Assembly: GCF_049306965.1 (NCBI RefSeq)
Contig: NC_133177.1
Span: forward strand, 57,152,501 to 57,216,500
DNA from: Danio rerio
Lineage: Eukaryota > Chordata > Actinopteri > Cypriniformes > Danionidae
Direction of reading: 5' to 3'
DNA length: 64,000 nucleotides
In this document: positions 63,511 to 64,000 of the stretch, piece by piece
Numbering within the stretch: position 1 is the stretch's first letter
Layout of the letters: the number at the start of each line of letters is the position of its first letter
Program-made: the position numbers and the translations under genes
The notes under the pieces: generated by a model
What the model was told of the DNA's origin: nothing
The model's database searches: none
Seen by the model: the letters and a program-made list of their open reading frames with translations, nothing else

Positions 63511-63965
63511 TCATACACAGCCGCACGCTTTCGCAGACACGTTCTGAAGGGTGTTGAATCTATTACTGTTGTCCAAGAAAGACATTTTCTTCTCGAACTT
63601 TATCGGTCGACAGCAAGGAGTGTATCGCACCTTGTCCTTTTTCCCATTGTCCCGTCCTGGTCTGGCTTTCTCACTGGAGCCGTTATTCAGCTGCATGTGC
63701 TGCATTACTAAGTCATAGTTGCGTCTGGCATTGGTGCACTTCCCGCTGCAGTACCTGAAGCGCACAGTCTCCTCGCTTTCATACCCGAGGCCCAGCTCGC
63801 TCACGGTGAGGTTGATTTCATGTAACGAGCACGGCTTTGGGCCCTTTCGTGCTCGTTTGGTTCTCCGACCTGCCTCAGTTCTGATCCTCCTCTGCTTTTG
63901 GTCCACAAGGGTCGCAATCACCTTCTTCAGCTCGCCTTCGGTGAAGCTATGGAAGAGGTACGAGA
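63511..63965 (-). CDS. nrtn: nrtn, neurturin, last coding exon (mature growth factor)
   Basis: Neurturin is a secreted GDNF-family ligand that signals through GFRA2 and RET to support neurons. The exon encodes the end of the propeptide, basic furin-type sites (RRTKRAR) and the mature domain. The seven cysteines of the cystine knot are in PCSL, RYCSGKC, TPCCRP and KACGCV. The VSELGLGYESEETVRFRYCS stretch parallels human VSELGLGYASDETVLFRYCA, which distinguishes it from GDNF, artemin and persephin. The acceptor tttctcttctag fits exon 3 of the family, entering with two bases of a split codon. The signal-peptide exon lies beyond the right edge. Confidence 0.94.
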
Positions 63966-64000
63966 CTAGAAGAGAAACAAAAAATGAGAGCAATTCCAGC

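Overview
The window is vertebrate genomic DNA, almost certainly zebrafish (Danio rerio) or a very close relative. It carries several DANA-type SINEs, Tc1-like, hAT and Harbinger repeats of the kinds that fill the zebrafish genome, and short coding exons in long AT-rich introns. Three host genes can be read: ranbp3 (+ strand, 12 coding exons, 5742-29472, N-terminal exon(s) upstream of the window), caps (calcyphosine, - strand, 4 coding exons, 34884-40669) and the last coding exon of nrtn (neurturin, - strand, 63511-63965). From general knowledge, NRTN, CAPS and RANBP3 lie close together on human 19p13.3, so this is a conserved block. VMAC, NDUFA11 and the FUT genes that lie between CAPS and NRTN in human were not found here.

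Layout. 1-5700: end of a hAT-like element, other DNA repeats, and a duplicated piece of ranbp3 intron plus exon start that was split by an 1.8-kb TIR element. 5742-29472: ranbp3, encoding two FxFG motifs, a Ran-binding domain and an acidic tail; its introns hold Tc1, pogo-like, hAT and Harbinger elements, SINEs, an antisense solo LTR, an old tandem array and a decayed copy of one of its own exons. 29473-34800: ranbp3 3' UTR, nested DANA SINEs and hAT elements, long TA tracts and a perfect 160-bp palindrome. 34810-41240: caps, whose first coding exon uses a GC donor and is preceded by two RFX X-box matches. 41300-50000: Tc1-like copies, a three-level nest (Tc1, then LINE, then hAT), and unassigned DNA. 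50034-59101: two abutting Harbinger-type MITEs, the second split by a full-length, apparently whole BEL/Pao LTR retrotransposon with nearly identical LTRs. 59150-63500: MITEs, a DANA SINE and the probable nrtn 3' UTR, then nrtn.

The genes do not form a pathway. RanBP3 is a nuclear export cofactor for CRM1, calcyphosine is an EF-hand protein linked to ciliated cells, and neurturin is a secreted GDNF-family ligand. I found no clearly undescribed system. The most useful leads are the X-box pair and GC-AG intron of caps, the duplicated ranbp3 exon fragments, inverted Tc1 copies that bracket two ranbp3 exons, and the young BEL/Pao insertion.
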